A DNA stretch of 64,000 nucleotides, taken from NCBI RefSeq assembly GCF_000271305.1, contig NZ_AKGD01000002.1:496001-560000 (forward strand). The letters run 5' to 3'. Below, one piece after another: positions 53,582 through 61,226 of the stretch. The position numbers were made by a program, and so were the translations under genes. The DNA is from Hydrocarboniphaga effusa AP103 (GTDB lineage Bacteria; Pseudomonadota; Gammaproteobacteria; Nevskiales; Nevskiaceae). The first letter of the stretch is position 1. Each line of letters starts with the position of its first letter. Below the pieces are notes generated by a model that had not been told where the DNA came from, did not search any database, and worked only from the letters and a program-made list of their open reading frames with translations.

Positions 53582-53896
53582 TCAGGCCAGCGGCGGATTG
53601 GAGCCGAGCATCTTCGACGCGATGCGCTCCGGGTCGGCCTGGTAGCGGCCTTCGGCGATCGCGGCGCGCAGCGCGGCGACGCGCTGGCTGTCGAAAGCGG
53701 GCTCGCCGCCGATGGATTTCTCCAGGCTTTGCAATTGCATGGCGTCCCCCGTGATCCGCACCGTGTCGTCGCCGCGCGATCCGCTCGCCGAAGCCGGGGC
53801 CGCCGATGCGGTCGCCGGACGCGCCTGGCCGACGCGCTCGCCCGCGCCGGGCAGCATCGGCTTGATGCCGGAGGAGGAATCGATGGTGTTGCTCAT
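53582..53896 (-). CDS. flgM: Anti-sigma-28 factor FlgM
   Basis: 104 residues from ATG 53896. The C-terminal FlgM motif is FDSQRVAALRAAIAEGRYQADPERIASKML, which folds on binding FliA (sigma-28). The N-terminal half is disordered, Ala/Ser-rich, as expected for an exported anti-sigma factor. It has its own sigma-28 promoter just upstream and is followed by flgN after 8 bp. Confidence 0.94.
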   Translation of the reverse strand: MSNTIDSSSGIKPMLPGAGERVGQARPATASAAPASASGSRGDDTVRITGDAMQLQSLEKSIGGEPAFDSQRVAALRAAIAEGRYQADPERIASKMLGSNPPLA

Positions 53897-53935
53897 GACC
53901 GGATCTCGAAAAGGCGTTGGGGCCGTCTGCAAGCC

Positions 53936-53962
53936 GTATCGGCGGATGGCGGCGGAACTTTA
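53936..53962 (-). promoter_or_regulatory. Sigma-28 (FliA) promoter of flgM
   Basis: On the minus strand TAAAGTTC (53962-53955), an 11-nt spacer, then GCCGATAC (53943-53936). It matches the sigma-28 consensus TAAAGTTT-N11-GCCGATAA at 14 of 16 positions with the exact spacing, 40 bp before the flgM ATG. This places flgM under the sigma factor it inhibits, an autoregulatory loop known from other flagellar systems. Confidence 0.88.
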
Positions 53963-53992
53963 GGCGGCGTTACGCCGCGAGGAGTTGTTGCG

Positions 53993-54128
53993 GTCCCCTC
54001 TCCCGCGTGCGGGAGAGGGTGGCGCGACAGCGCCGGGTGAGGGAAGGCCCGGAGAGTGCGCCTTTGATCAAGCTGCCCTCTCTCCCCGCCTTCGGCGGGA
54101 CTCTCTCCCGCAAGCGGGAGAGAGGAAC
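53993..54128. repeat. Structured intergenic repeat, copy A (between flgM and flgA)
   Basis: A 136-bp element starting GTCCCCTCTCCCGCGTGCGG and ending GCGGGAGAGAGGAAC. It contains three perfect or near-perfect hairpins: CCCTCTCCCGC/GCGGGAGAGGG at one end, CCCGCC-TTCG-GGCGGG near the other, and CTCTCTCCCGC/GCGGGAGAGAG at the far end. Its reverse complement occurs again at 59642-59782. Confidence 0.8.
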
Positions 54129-54149
54129 GTCAACGGCACTGGCCAGCCG

Positions 54150-54839
54150 CTACAGCGGAACCTCCACCGATCCGTCCGCCAGCACGCGCCCCTGCACGAG
54201 CCGTCGCGAGCTCGTGTTCTCGACCGCGAGCCGATCGCCCGGGGCGGCGTCGGCCATCGCCTTGCCCTGGGCGCGGATTTCGAAGCTTCCGCTGCGCCCG
54301 ACCAGGGTTACGGCTTCGCCGCGCTTGATCACCGTGGCCTTGGCGAGCGCGCCGGGCGTCAGCACCGCGCCAGCGGCGAGTGGACGCGACAGCACCAGGC
54401 CAGCGACCGCGGTCTGCTCGTCGACGTAGCCCTGGGGAAGCGTGGCGGTATCGCGGCGCTCGTTGCGCAGGTCGGCCGCGACCAGCATCGAGCCGGCCGG
54501 CAGGTTGCGCCTGGCCACGAGCACGTTTTGCGGCTGGCTCACGCGCACGGGCACGTAGAGCGTCCAGGACTGTGGCCCGGCGCAGCTGAGCGCGACGGTC
54601 CAGCGTGCGGTATTGCCGGCCTGGCCGCTGCGCGTTGCGTTCGGGGCGCTGGCGCAGGCCGGCAGCCGCACGCGCTCGTCGAGACGCTCGGCCGTTACCT
54701 CGGCGGCGCCGCCGAGCTGGGCGCGCACGTAGGCTTCGGCCGCAGCCTTGAGGCCCTCGACGGGCTGGAAGGCGGGTGGTGTCGCGGCCCAGGCCAGGCC
54801 CGGCAGCAACAGGCACGAGAGTAGGAGCGGGCAGCGCAT
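54150..54839 (-). CDS. flgA: Flagellar P-ring assembly chaperone FlgA
   Basis: 229 residues from ATG 54839, with a signal peptide ending AWAA. The SAF-like domain (VARRNLPAGSMLVAADLRNERRD) and the C-terminal EAVTLVGRSGSFEIRAQGKAMADA are characteristic of FlgA, the periplasmic chaperone for P-ring subunit FlgI. It heads flgA-flgM-flgN on the minus strand and has a sigma-54 promoter upstream. Confidence 0.94.
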   Translation of the reverse strand: MRCPLLLSCLLLPGLAWAATPPAFQPVEGLKAAAEAYVRAQLGGAAEVTAERLDERVRLPACASAPNATRSGQAGNTARWTVALSCAGPQSWTLYVPVRVSQPQNVLVARRNLPAGSMLVAADLRNERRDTATLPQGYVDEQTAVAGLVLSRPLAAGAVLTPGALAKATVIKRGEAVTLVGRSGSFEIRAQGKAMADAAPGDRLAVENTSSRRLVQGRVLADGSVEVPL

Positions 54840-54875
54840 CGGCGGCTCATCCGTTGATTTCGAACGGCTCGCCGG

Positions 54876-54891
54876 GGCAAGCGCCGTGCCC
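54876..54891 (-). promoter_or_regulatory. Sigma-54 promoter of flgA
   Basis: Minus strand GGGCACGGCGCTTGCC. GG and GC are separated by exactly 10 nt and the sequence matches TGGCACG-N4-TTGC except for the first base. It lies about 37 bp before the flgA ATG. Class III flagellar genes driven by sigma-54 are usual in Pseudomonas- and Vibrio-type hierarchies. Confidence 0.8.
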
Positions 54892-54992
54892 GCGATCGCG
54901 GAATGGGAAATCGGCGAGCTTGCCTTTAATGCAAGCCGGGCGCTCGGCACGTGCCCGGCGACGATGCCGCGCGACTCAGCGCATCGCCCGCA

Positions 54993-55019
54993 TCAAGTTC
55001 GCGAGCCATCGGCCGATAG
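54993..55019 (+). promoter_or_regulatory. Sigma-28 promoter of cheV
   Basis: TCAAGTTC (54993-55000), an 11-nt spacer, then GCCGATAG (55012-55019). It agrees with TAAAGTTT-N11-GCCGATAA at 13 of 16 positions with the exact spacing, 39 bp before the cheV ATG. Chemotaxis genes under FliA are expected. Confidence 0.85.
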
Positions 55020-55058
55020 TGTCTGCAGACCGTTTCGACTGATGACCTGTGAGCGCCC

Positions 55059-55991
55059 ATGGCCGCCGGACTGCTGGAACGCATCGAGGCACAAACCCAG
55101 CTGGCCGGTTTCAACCGGCTCGCGCTGCTGCTGTTCCGTCTCGACGGGCGTCAAATCTTTGGCATCAACGTACTCAAGGTGACGGCCGTGCAGCGGCGTC
55201 CGATGCTCACGCACATGGCGTCCTCGCATGCCTTCATCGCCGGCGTGGCCGAGGTGCGCGGGCAGGTGATTCCGGTCATCGACATGGCCCGCGCGCTCGA
55301 CCGCGAAGGCGATGCGCAGGCCGCGCACCTGATCGTCTCCGAGTTCAACCGCAGCACGCAGGGCTTTCTCGTGCGTTCGGTCGAGCGCATCGTGCATGTC
55401 GACGTCGAGAAAGTGCGGCCCGCGCCGGAGGTCGAGCAGGGACCGAGCTACCTGACCGCGATCGCCGAGATCGGGGCGCAGCGCATCGAGATCATCGATG
55501 TCGAGCGCATCCTCGCCGAGGTGGTCGGCGACCTGCAGCAGGTGACGCGCGGCGCGTTCGATCCGGGCGCGATCGGCGCCGCGCTGCGCGGCCGCAAGGT
55601 GCTCGTCGTGGATGACTCGCGCGTCGCGCGTGCGCACATCGAGCGCGTGCTCGGCCAGCTCGGCATCGGCGCGATCGTCGTCAACGACGGCCGCCAAGCC
55701 CTGCAGGCCCTGCAGCGGCTCGCCGACGAGCCCGGCGGCCTGCACGACAAGCTGCTCATGGTGATCTCGGACGTCGAGATGCCCGACATGGACGGCTACC
55801 GGCTGACGACGGAAATCCGTCGGGACGCGCGGCTTGCGGGCCTGTTCGTGCTGCTGCATTCGTCGCTGTCGGGCACCTTCAACCAGGCCATGGTCAAGCG
55901 CGTCGGTGCCGACCAGTTCATTCCCAAGCTCAATGCGGACGAGCTCGCGCAAGGGATTCTGGCCCGGCTGGAGCTGTCGCAAGCCGCGTAA
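55059..55991 (+). CDS. cheV: Chemotaxis adaptor CheV
   Basis: 310 residues: an N-terminal CheW domain (FRLDGRQIFGINVLKV, about 15-165) and a C-terminal receiver domain (about 180-305) with acidic DDSR and the phospho-acceptor Asp in VISDVEMPDMDGY. CheV couples chemoreceptors to CheA and is itself phosphorylated. Between flgA and flgB it is a typical neighbour in gammaproteobacterial flagellar clusters. Confidence 0.95.
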   Translation: MAAGLLERIEAQTQLAGFNRLALLLFRLDGRQIFGINVLKVTAVQRRPMLTHMASSHAFIAGVAEVRGQVIPVIDMARALDREGDAQAAHLIVSEFNRSTQGFLVRSVERIVHVDVEKVRPAPEVEQGPSYLTAIAEIGAQRIEIIDVERILAEVVGDLQQVTRGAFDPGAIGAALRGRKVLVVDDSRVARAHIERVLGQLGIGAIVVNDGRQALQALQRLADEPGGLHDKLLMVISDVEMPDMDGYRLTTEIRRDARLAGLFVLLHSSLSGTFNQAMVKRVGADQFIPKLNADELAQGILARLELSQAA

Positions 55992-56000
55992 GCGAAGCCC

Positions 56001-56016
56001 TGGCACAGCGCTTGGA
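56001..56016 (+). promoter_or_regulatory. Candidate sigma-54 promoter of flgB operon
   Basis: TGGCAC (56001-56006), 5 nt, TTGGA (56012-56016). The -24 box is perfect; the -12 has TTGG rather than TTGC, one mismatch at an important base. It is 33 bp before the flgB ATG, the expected place for flgBCDE transcription under FleQ/FlrC-type control. Confidence 0.6.
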
Positions 56017-56048
56017 GTGATGCATCGTCATTCCCAGCGGAGCTCGCC

Positions 56049-56450
56049 ATGGCGCTCGATCCACTCTTCGGCCTGCATTCGGCCGCGCTCGCGGTGCAGA
56101 AGCAGCGCATGGACGTGCTCGCAGGCAACATCGCCAATAGCGACACGCCCAACTTCAAGGCGCGCGACATCGATTTCGCGGCCACGCTCCGCGCGCAGCT
56201 CGGCGGCGGAGCGCAGGGCAACGAGGCGCTGCTGAAGACGCAAAGCACGCATCTCGATGCGCAATCGGGCGCGGACTCGCTGGCCGGCCTGGTCTGGCGC
56301 GTGCCCGTGCAGGGCAGCGTCGACGGCAACACCGTCGATACGCAGATCGAGCAATCCAGGTTCGCCGATGCGGCGCTGCATTACCAAGCCAGCCTCAACT
56401 TCATCGACGGCCGTGTGAAGGGCATGCTCACGGCCATCACGGGACAGTGA
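56049..56450 (+). CDS. flgB: Flagellar basal-body rod protein FlgB
   Basis: 133 residues with the rod N-terminal motif [35 protein letters not shown] and a C-terminal coiled-coil region ([21 protein letters not shown]). It is a proximal rod subunit exported by the flagellar type III system. First of flgBCDEF; flgC starts after 1 bp. Confidence 0.96.
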   Translation: MALDPLFGLHSAALAVQKQRMDVLAGNIANSDTPNFKARDIDFAATLRAQLGGGAQGNEALLKTQSTHLDAQSGADSLAGLVWRVPVQGSVDGNTVDTQIEQSRFADAALHYQASLNFIDGRVKGMLTAITGQ

Positions 56451-56451
56451 C

Positions 56452-56859
56452 ATGTCCTCGTTCCGCATCTTCGATATCACCGGCTCCGCGCTGTCCGCAC
56501 AATCGGTCCGGCTCAACACGGTGGCGAGCAATCTCGCCAACGCCGACAGCGTCGCGGGCGATCCGTCGCAGGTTTATCGAGCGCACATGCCGGTGTTCAA
56601 GGCCGCGGCCGAACTCGGCGGCGAGAACACGCCGGGCGTGCGCGTGACCGATGTCGTGCAATCGCAGGCCGAGCCCGACAAGCGCTACGAACCCGGCCAT
56701 CCGCTCGCCGATGCCGACGGCTACGTCTACGCGCCGAAGGTCAACGTGGTCGAGCAGATGGTCGACATGATCTCGGCTTCGCGCGCCTACCAAAGCAACG
56801 TCGAGCTCATGAACACCGCCAAGGATCTGGCCTTGCGCACGCTCTCGCTCGGACGCTGA
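56452..56859 (+). CDS. flgC: Flagellar basal-body rod protein FlgC
   Basis: 135 residues. The N-terminal [27 protein letters not shown] and the C-terminal [30 protein letters not shown] are the conserved rod/hook family ends that form the coiled coil of the rod. Proximal rod component, next to FlgB in assembly. Confidence 0.97.
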   Translation: MSSFRIFDITGSALSAQSVRLNTVASNLANADSVAGDPSQVYRAHMPVFKAAAELGGENTPGVRVTDVVQSQAEPDKRYEPGHPLADADGYVYAPKVNVVEQMVDMISASRAYQSNVELMNTAKDLALRTLSLGR

Positions 56860-56878
56860 TCGTCATGGAGAACCTCGC

Positions 56879-57553
56879 ATGAGCACGACCCCTCCGGTTG
56901 GCGGCAGCAACAGCGACTACTATTCGAGCCTCGGGCTTTCGTCGACTGCATCGGGCAAGAGCAGCTCGCTCGACCAGCAGGATTTTCTCAAGCTCATGAC
57001 CGTGCAGATCCAGAACCAGGATCCGCTCAAGCCGATGGAGAACACCGAGTTCTTCAGCCAGATCGCGCAGTTCTCGACGGTCTCGGGCATCGACAAGCTG
57101 CAGACCGCGTTCTCCTCGCTCGCGACGCAGTTGTCGTCGAGCCAGTCGCTGCAGGCTGCCGCGCTGATCGGTCGCGAAGTGCTGGTCGAAAGCGGCGTCG
57201 GCGTGCTGGGCGACAACGGCCTGTCCGGAGCACTCGACATTCCGAGCAGCGGCCGTGTGAACCTGCAGATTCGCGATGCGAGTGGCGCCGTGGTGCGCAC
57301 GATCGATCTCGGCACGCAGGCCGCGGGCCAGCTCGCCTTCAACTGGAACGGCAGCGATGCGCAAGGCAATGCGCTGCCGAGCGGGCTTTATCGAATCAGC
57401 GCGACGGTGTCGGGCAGCGGCGGCGCGTCGGTCGCGGCGACGACGTACGCGGTCGATCGGGTCAGCAGCGTCGCGCTCGGCCGCGATGGCCTCAACGTCG
57501 AACTCGCGGCGCTCGGCGAACTGCCGTTCTCCGGCGTGCTGCGCATCCAGTAA
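56879..57553 (+). CDS. flgD: Flagellar hook assembly protein FlgD (hook-capping)
   Basis: 224 residues. The N-terminal QQDFLKLMTVQIQNQDPLKPMENTEFFSQIAQFSTV is the FlgD signature; the C-terminal part has FlgD-Ig and Tudor-like folds (FNWNGSDAQGNALPSGLYRIS). It caps the growing hook and guides FlgE assembly. 19 bp after flgC and 52 bp before flgE. Confidence 0.96.
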   Translation: MSTTPPVGGSNSDYYSSLGLSSTASGKSSSLDQQDFLKLMTVQIQNQDPLKPMENTEFFSQIAQFSTVSGIDKLQTAFSSLATQLSSSQSLQAAALIGREVLVESGVGVLGDNGLSGALDIPSSGRVNLQIRDASGAVVRTIDLGTQAAGQLAFNWNGSDAQGNALPSGLYRISATVSGSGGASVAATTYAVDRVSSVALGRDGLNVELAALGELPFSGVLRIQ

Positions 57554-57605
57554 GTCATCAGGCCCGCTTCCACCCGACGTCATTTCCGTAACGGAGTCCA
57601 ACCCC

Positions 57606-58826
57606 ATGTCCTTCAACATCGCGCTCTCGGGCCTCAACGCGGCCACCGCCGATCTGGGCACCATTTCCAACAACATCGCCAATGCGAACACGACGGGTTT
57701 CAAGCAGTCGCGCACCGAGTTCGGCGATCTGTTCCGCCGATCGAGCTACGAAACCAACGGCGCGGCTTCGGGCGCCGGCGTGCAGGTGGCACGCGTCGCC
57801 CAGCAGTTCGATCAGGGCACCATCAACAACACCGGCAAGGCGCTCGACCTGGCGATCAGCGGCGATGGCTTCTTCACGCTGTCGGACAATGGTGCGCGTG
57901 TGTATTCGCGATCGGGCTCGTTCGGCACCGATCGCAGCGGCTACGTCGTCAATGCGGCCGGCCAGCGCCTGCAGGTGTATCCGCCGCAAGCCACCGGCAC
58001 CACGTTCAACACCGGCCAGCTCGTCGACCTGCGGTTGTCGTCGAACACCAATCCGCCCGCGGCGACACGCAACATCGAAGCGGGCATCAACCTGCCTGCG
58101 AACGCGACGCCGCCGACCAGCAGCACGTTTTCGCCGACCGATTCCAACAGCTACAACAAGACCACGTCGATCACCGTCTACGATTCGCTCGGCTCTCCGC
58201 ACACGGCGTCGCTGTATTTCGCCAAGACCGCGGACGCCGGAAGCTGGAACCTGTACACGACGATCGACGGCAACACGGTCGGCAATCCGGTCGCGCTGCA
58301 GTACGACTCCAGCGGCACGCTGACGACGCCGGCCAACGGCATCGCCACGCTCGATGCGATGCCGCTGTCCAACGGCGCATCGCCGCTGTCGCTGGCGCTC
58401 GACATCGGCTCCGCCACGCAGTACGGGGACAGTTTTTCGATCGGCACGCTCACGCAGGATGGTTACGCGACCGGTGAACTCGGCGGTTTGTCGGTGACCG
58501 AAGAAGGCATCGTGCAGGCGCGTTTCACCAACGGCCAGGTCACCAACGTCGGCCAGCTCGCGATGGCGAGCTTCGCCAATTCGCAGGGCTTGCAGGAGCT
58601 CGGCAATTCGTCCTGGGCCGAAACCTATGCGTCGGGGCAGGTGGTGCTCGGCGTCGCGGGTGGCCCCGGTTTCGGTGCCGTGCAGGCCGGCGCGCTCGAA
58701 GCGAGCAACGTCGATCTGACCGAGCAGCTCGTGAGCATGATGAGCGCGCAGCGCAACTATCAGGCGAACTCGCAGGTGATCTCGGCCACCGATCAGCTGT
58801 TGCAGCAGATCATGAACCTGCGTTGA
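57606..58826 (+). CDS. flgE: Flagellar hook protein FlgE
   Basis: 406 residues from ATG 57606 (MSFNIALSGL). The N-terminal LNAATADLGTISNNIANANTTGFKQSRTEF and C-terminal LTEQLVSMMSAQRNYQANSQVISATDQLLQQIMNLR ends are conserved in hook proteins; the central surface domain is Thr/Ser/Asn-rich. Structural subunit of the flexible hook. The frame is open upstream but that is not used. Confidence 0.97.
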   Translation: MSFNIALSGLNAATADLGTISNNIANANTTGFKQSRTEFGDLFRRSSYETNGAASGAGVQVARVAQQFDQGTINNTGKALDLAISGDGFFTLSDNGARVYSRSGSFGTDRSGYVVNAAGQRLQVYPPQATGTTFNTGQLVDLRLSSNTNPPAATRNIEAGINLPANATPPTSSTFSPTDSNSYNKTTSITVYDSLGSPHTASLYFAKTADAGSWNLYTTIDGNTVGNPVALQYDSSGTLTTPANGIATLDAMPLSNGASPLSLALDIGSATQYGDSFSIGTLTQDGYATGELGGLSVTEEGIVQARFTNGQVTNVGQLAMASFANSQGLQELGNSSWAETYASGQVVLGVAGGPGFGAVQAGALEASNVDLTEQLVSMMSAQRNYQANSQVISATDQLLQQIMNLR

Positions 58827-58849
58827 TGCGTTTCCGCTAGAGGCCTGCC

Positions 58850-59587
58850 ATGGACAGAGCGCTATACGTCGGCATGACCGGTGCGATGCAGACCCTGCAG
58901 GCGCAAACGGTCAACAGCCAGAACCTCGCCAATGCCAGCACCACCGGCTTCAAGGCGCAGTTGCTGCAGGCGCAGGCGGTCGCAGTCGGCGGCGGGCTCG
59001 ACAGCCGCGTCAACGTGCGCTCCGGCGAAGGCGGTTGGGATGCCAGCGGCGGCAGCTTGCAGCAGACCGGTCGCGATCTCGATATCGCGCTGCGCGATGG
59101 CGCCTGGCTCGCGGTGCAGGCGAGCGACGGCAGCGAGGCGTATACGCGGCGTGGCGATCTGCAGATCGATGCCTACGGCCAGCTCGTCACCGGGTCGGGG
59201 CAGCCGGTGCTCGGCGAGGGCGGACTCATGTCGATTCCGCCGGCGAGCTCGATCCACATCGCGGGCGACGGCACGGTGTCGATCGTGCCGCAGGGGCAGG
59301 GGCCCGAGGCCCAGGCCGTGATCGGCCGGCTCAAGGTGGTCGAGGGCACCGAGGCGCAATTGCAGCGTGGAGCCGACGGGCTCATGCGGGCGCGCCCGGG
59401 CGTGGTGCTGGACTCGGCTGCCGGCAACGTGGTGTCGAACGGGATGCTCGAAAGTTCGAACGTGAACCTGGCCGACACGATGGTGAACATGATTTCGCTG
59501 GCGCGGCAGTTCGAGTTGCAGACGCGGATCATGAAGACGACGGACGAGAATGCGCAGGCGGCGACGCAGGTGTTGCGGATGAGTTGA
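58850..59587 (+). CDS. flgF: Flagellar basal-body rod protein FlgF
   Basis: 245 residues. MDRALYVGMTGAMQTLQAQTVNSQNLANASTTGFKAQ is the rod protein N-terminus; the C-terminus has VNLADTMVNMISLARQFELQTRIMKTTDENAQAATQVLRM. A proximal rod subunit. Usually flgG follows directly; here the operon stops and a repeat element follows, so flgG-L must be elsewhere. Confidence 0.96.
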   Translation: MDRALYVGMTGAMQTLQAQTVNSQNLANASTTGFKAQLLQAQAVAVGGGLDSRVNVRSGEGGWDASGGSLQQTGRDLDIALRDGAWLAVQASDGSEAYTRRGDLQIDAYGQLVTGSGQPVLGEGGLMSIPPASSIHIAGDGTVSIVPQGQGPEAQAVIGRLKVVEGTEAQLQRGADGLMRARPGVVLDSAAGNVVSNGMLESSNVNLADTMVNMISLARQFELQTRIMKTTDENAQAATQVLRMS

Positions 59588-59641
59588 GGCGGGTGGGGAT
59601 TCGCTCTGGTTTGGGTCTTTCGAAGGCGCGCTGACTTGCTT

Positions 59642-59782
59642 GTTCCTCTCTCCCGCGAGCGGGAGAGAGTCCCGCCGAAGGCGGGGAGTGAGGGAACACA
59701 CCTTGTAAATTGCACACTGCCGAAGAGCGCTCCCTCACCCGGCGCTGACGCGCCACCCTCTCCCGCACGCGGGAGAGGGGAC
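59642..59782. repeat. Structured intergenic repeat, copy B (after flgF)
   Basis: The reverse complement of this 141-bp stretch begins like copy A at 53993 and shares its three hairpins, differing mostly in the central 40 or so bases and a few compensated loop positions. It is therefore an inverted copy about 5.5 kb away. It fills most of the 308-bp gap between flgF and the next convergent gene; the rest of that gap shows nothing recognisable. Confidence 0.8.
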
Positions 59783-59895
59783 AGCAAGCCGCAGCGGCGA
59801 TTTCTGCTGTTGCTGTTTGCTTTTGCCTCTGGGGCCCTGGTGACGCACCGAGCCAATCCGAGCAGGCCTCCGCGAAGCCCCCAGCAACCGCCCGC

Positions 59896-60840
59896 CTACC
59901 GAGCCTCCATCCAGGCCTTCCGGATCTTGCGCCCGCACAACACGCTGTCCCAGTACGCCCCAGCCCCCATCTTCTGCCGGGCCAGGATCCCGTAGGTCGT
60001 CTTGTCCTTCGAAATCCACGGATAGAACCCCATCGCGCCCGGGCTGCTGAACGCGCCATCGCCGATGCCGGGCGTGTCCTCGATCCAGTGATTGAGGCTG
60101 TAGTGCCAGGGCTCGCGGGCCGGTGATTCGGCGGCGCTCTCGCATTGCGTGCAGACCGGCTGGTAGCCGAGGAACTGCTTCAGCCGCAGCTGGCCCGAAA
60201 TCACCTTGCGCAGGAAAGTCGCGAACTGGCTCGGGGTCGATTCCATGCCGCCGGCGAGCAGCGGCGTGCGGTAACTGAAGCCGATGTCCTTGCCGACGTA
60301 GCTCGTCACTTCGTCGGTGAGTTCGCGGGCGCTCAGGCGACCCAGGCCGAGCTGGCCCGCGAGGCGCTGGTCGTGGCCTCCGCCGTAGGCGAACTTGCCG
60401 ATCAGCCCGCTGTCGCGCTCGCCGTTGGAACGCGAGCTCATGCAGGCATCGACGCTGCGCGAGAGCGCGCAGAACAAGGGATTGAACTTGGCATAGCCCG
60501 AGCGCATTTCGAGCGAGGCGACCTGCTCGGGCGTGGGCTGGTTGTTGCGGCCGATCTTCTCGAGCACGTAGGCGCCCCAGACGAACTTCGAGGCCGAGGC
60601 CACGCGCACGCTGGTGTCGGCCGTGTATTCGCCGCCGATCACGCCGCTGCCCTGCGGGCCGTTGACGTCGCCGATCTCCCAGTAGAAGTCGCCGAGCGAG
60701 CGGCACTGCGGGTCATCGGCGGCCACCGCCGCCGCAGCCTGCTGGCGGGCCTGGGGGCTTGCCGCCTGCGCCGGGCAGAGCGGGCCGGCGGCGAGCAGGG
60801 CGAGGAGCGGAAGCCATCGGGTCTGGGAGCGGACGTTCAT
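59896..60840 (-). CDS. Serine-hydrolase-like (beta-lactamase-fold) secreted protein
   Basis: 314 residues from ATG 60840, with a signal peptide ending AQAA and ribosome-binding site AAAGGAG. A SxxK motif (VASASKFVWGAY) sits near residue 85, in the position of the active-site Ser-Lys of class C beta-lactamase/DD-peptidase folds, with a Tyr and a His-Gly further on (FAYGGGHDQR). A pair of Cys (VCTQCE) near residue 230 is a feature I cannot place. Family resembles uncharacterised serine hydrolases; substrate unknown. Confidence 0.72.
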   Translation of the reverse strand: MNVRSQTRWLPLLALLAAGPLCPAQAASPQARQQAAAAVAADDPQCRSLGDFYWEIGDVNGPQGSGVIGGEYTADTSVRVASASKFVWGAYVLEKIGRNNQPTPEQVASLEMRSGYAKFNPLFCALSRSVDACMSSRSNGERDSGLIGKFAYGGGHDQRLAGQLGLGRLSARELTDEVTSYVGKDIGFSYRTPLLAGGMESTPSQFATFLRKVISGQLRLKQFLGYQPVCTQCESAAESPAREPWHYSLNHWIEDTPGIGDGAFSSPGAMGFYPWISKDKTTYGILARQKMGAGAYWDSVLCGRKIRKAWMEAR

Positions 60841-61226
60841 GCATCTCCTTTCGTTGGAACGGTCAGGTGAGCCGCCGATGAGACGACCATCGACCATTAC
60901 CCTCAATTAACACGGCGCTTGTGGAACTGTCTTGCATATTGCGTCCACGCGTCAGCCATCCGATTGCTGAGTGCGCTGTCCTCCGCCGCCGACACGAGGT
61001 CGGCACCCGGTCTCCGGAGCCCGTCATTCGCGCGTGTTTGGAAGGGACGATGGGGCTTTTCGACCATCGGCCGACTTAATCGCTCGTTTAGCCGGCGCCC
61101 GCCGCCAAAACGGCATCGCTCTTGCCTGGGCAAGCTCATATCGGTCTTTCAGAGCGCGATACAAGCCTCCGATTCGACAGGGAAGTTGTTCTTTACCGCA
61201 AGGAAAGCCGGGAGCGTATTGCCCAG
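60841..61226. other. Intergenic region upstream of glgC (386 bp, no gene)
   Basis: No convincing coding region on either strand. Contains a perfect palindrome CTTGCC-TG-GGCAAG (61121-61134) and the divergent promoters for the serine-hydrolase gene and glgC. No consensus -35/-10 pair is clear. The open frame of glgC extends back to 61122, across part of the palindrome. Confidence 0.5.

Noticed and set aside
60910..60945. A sigma-54-like box TGGAAC...TTGC upstream of glgC
   Set aside because: GG and GC are only 9 nt apart instead of 10, and -24 has an A in place of C, so it does not fit.
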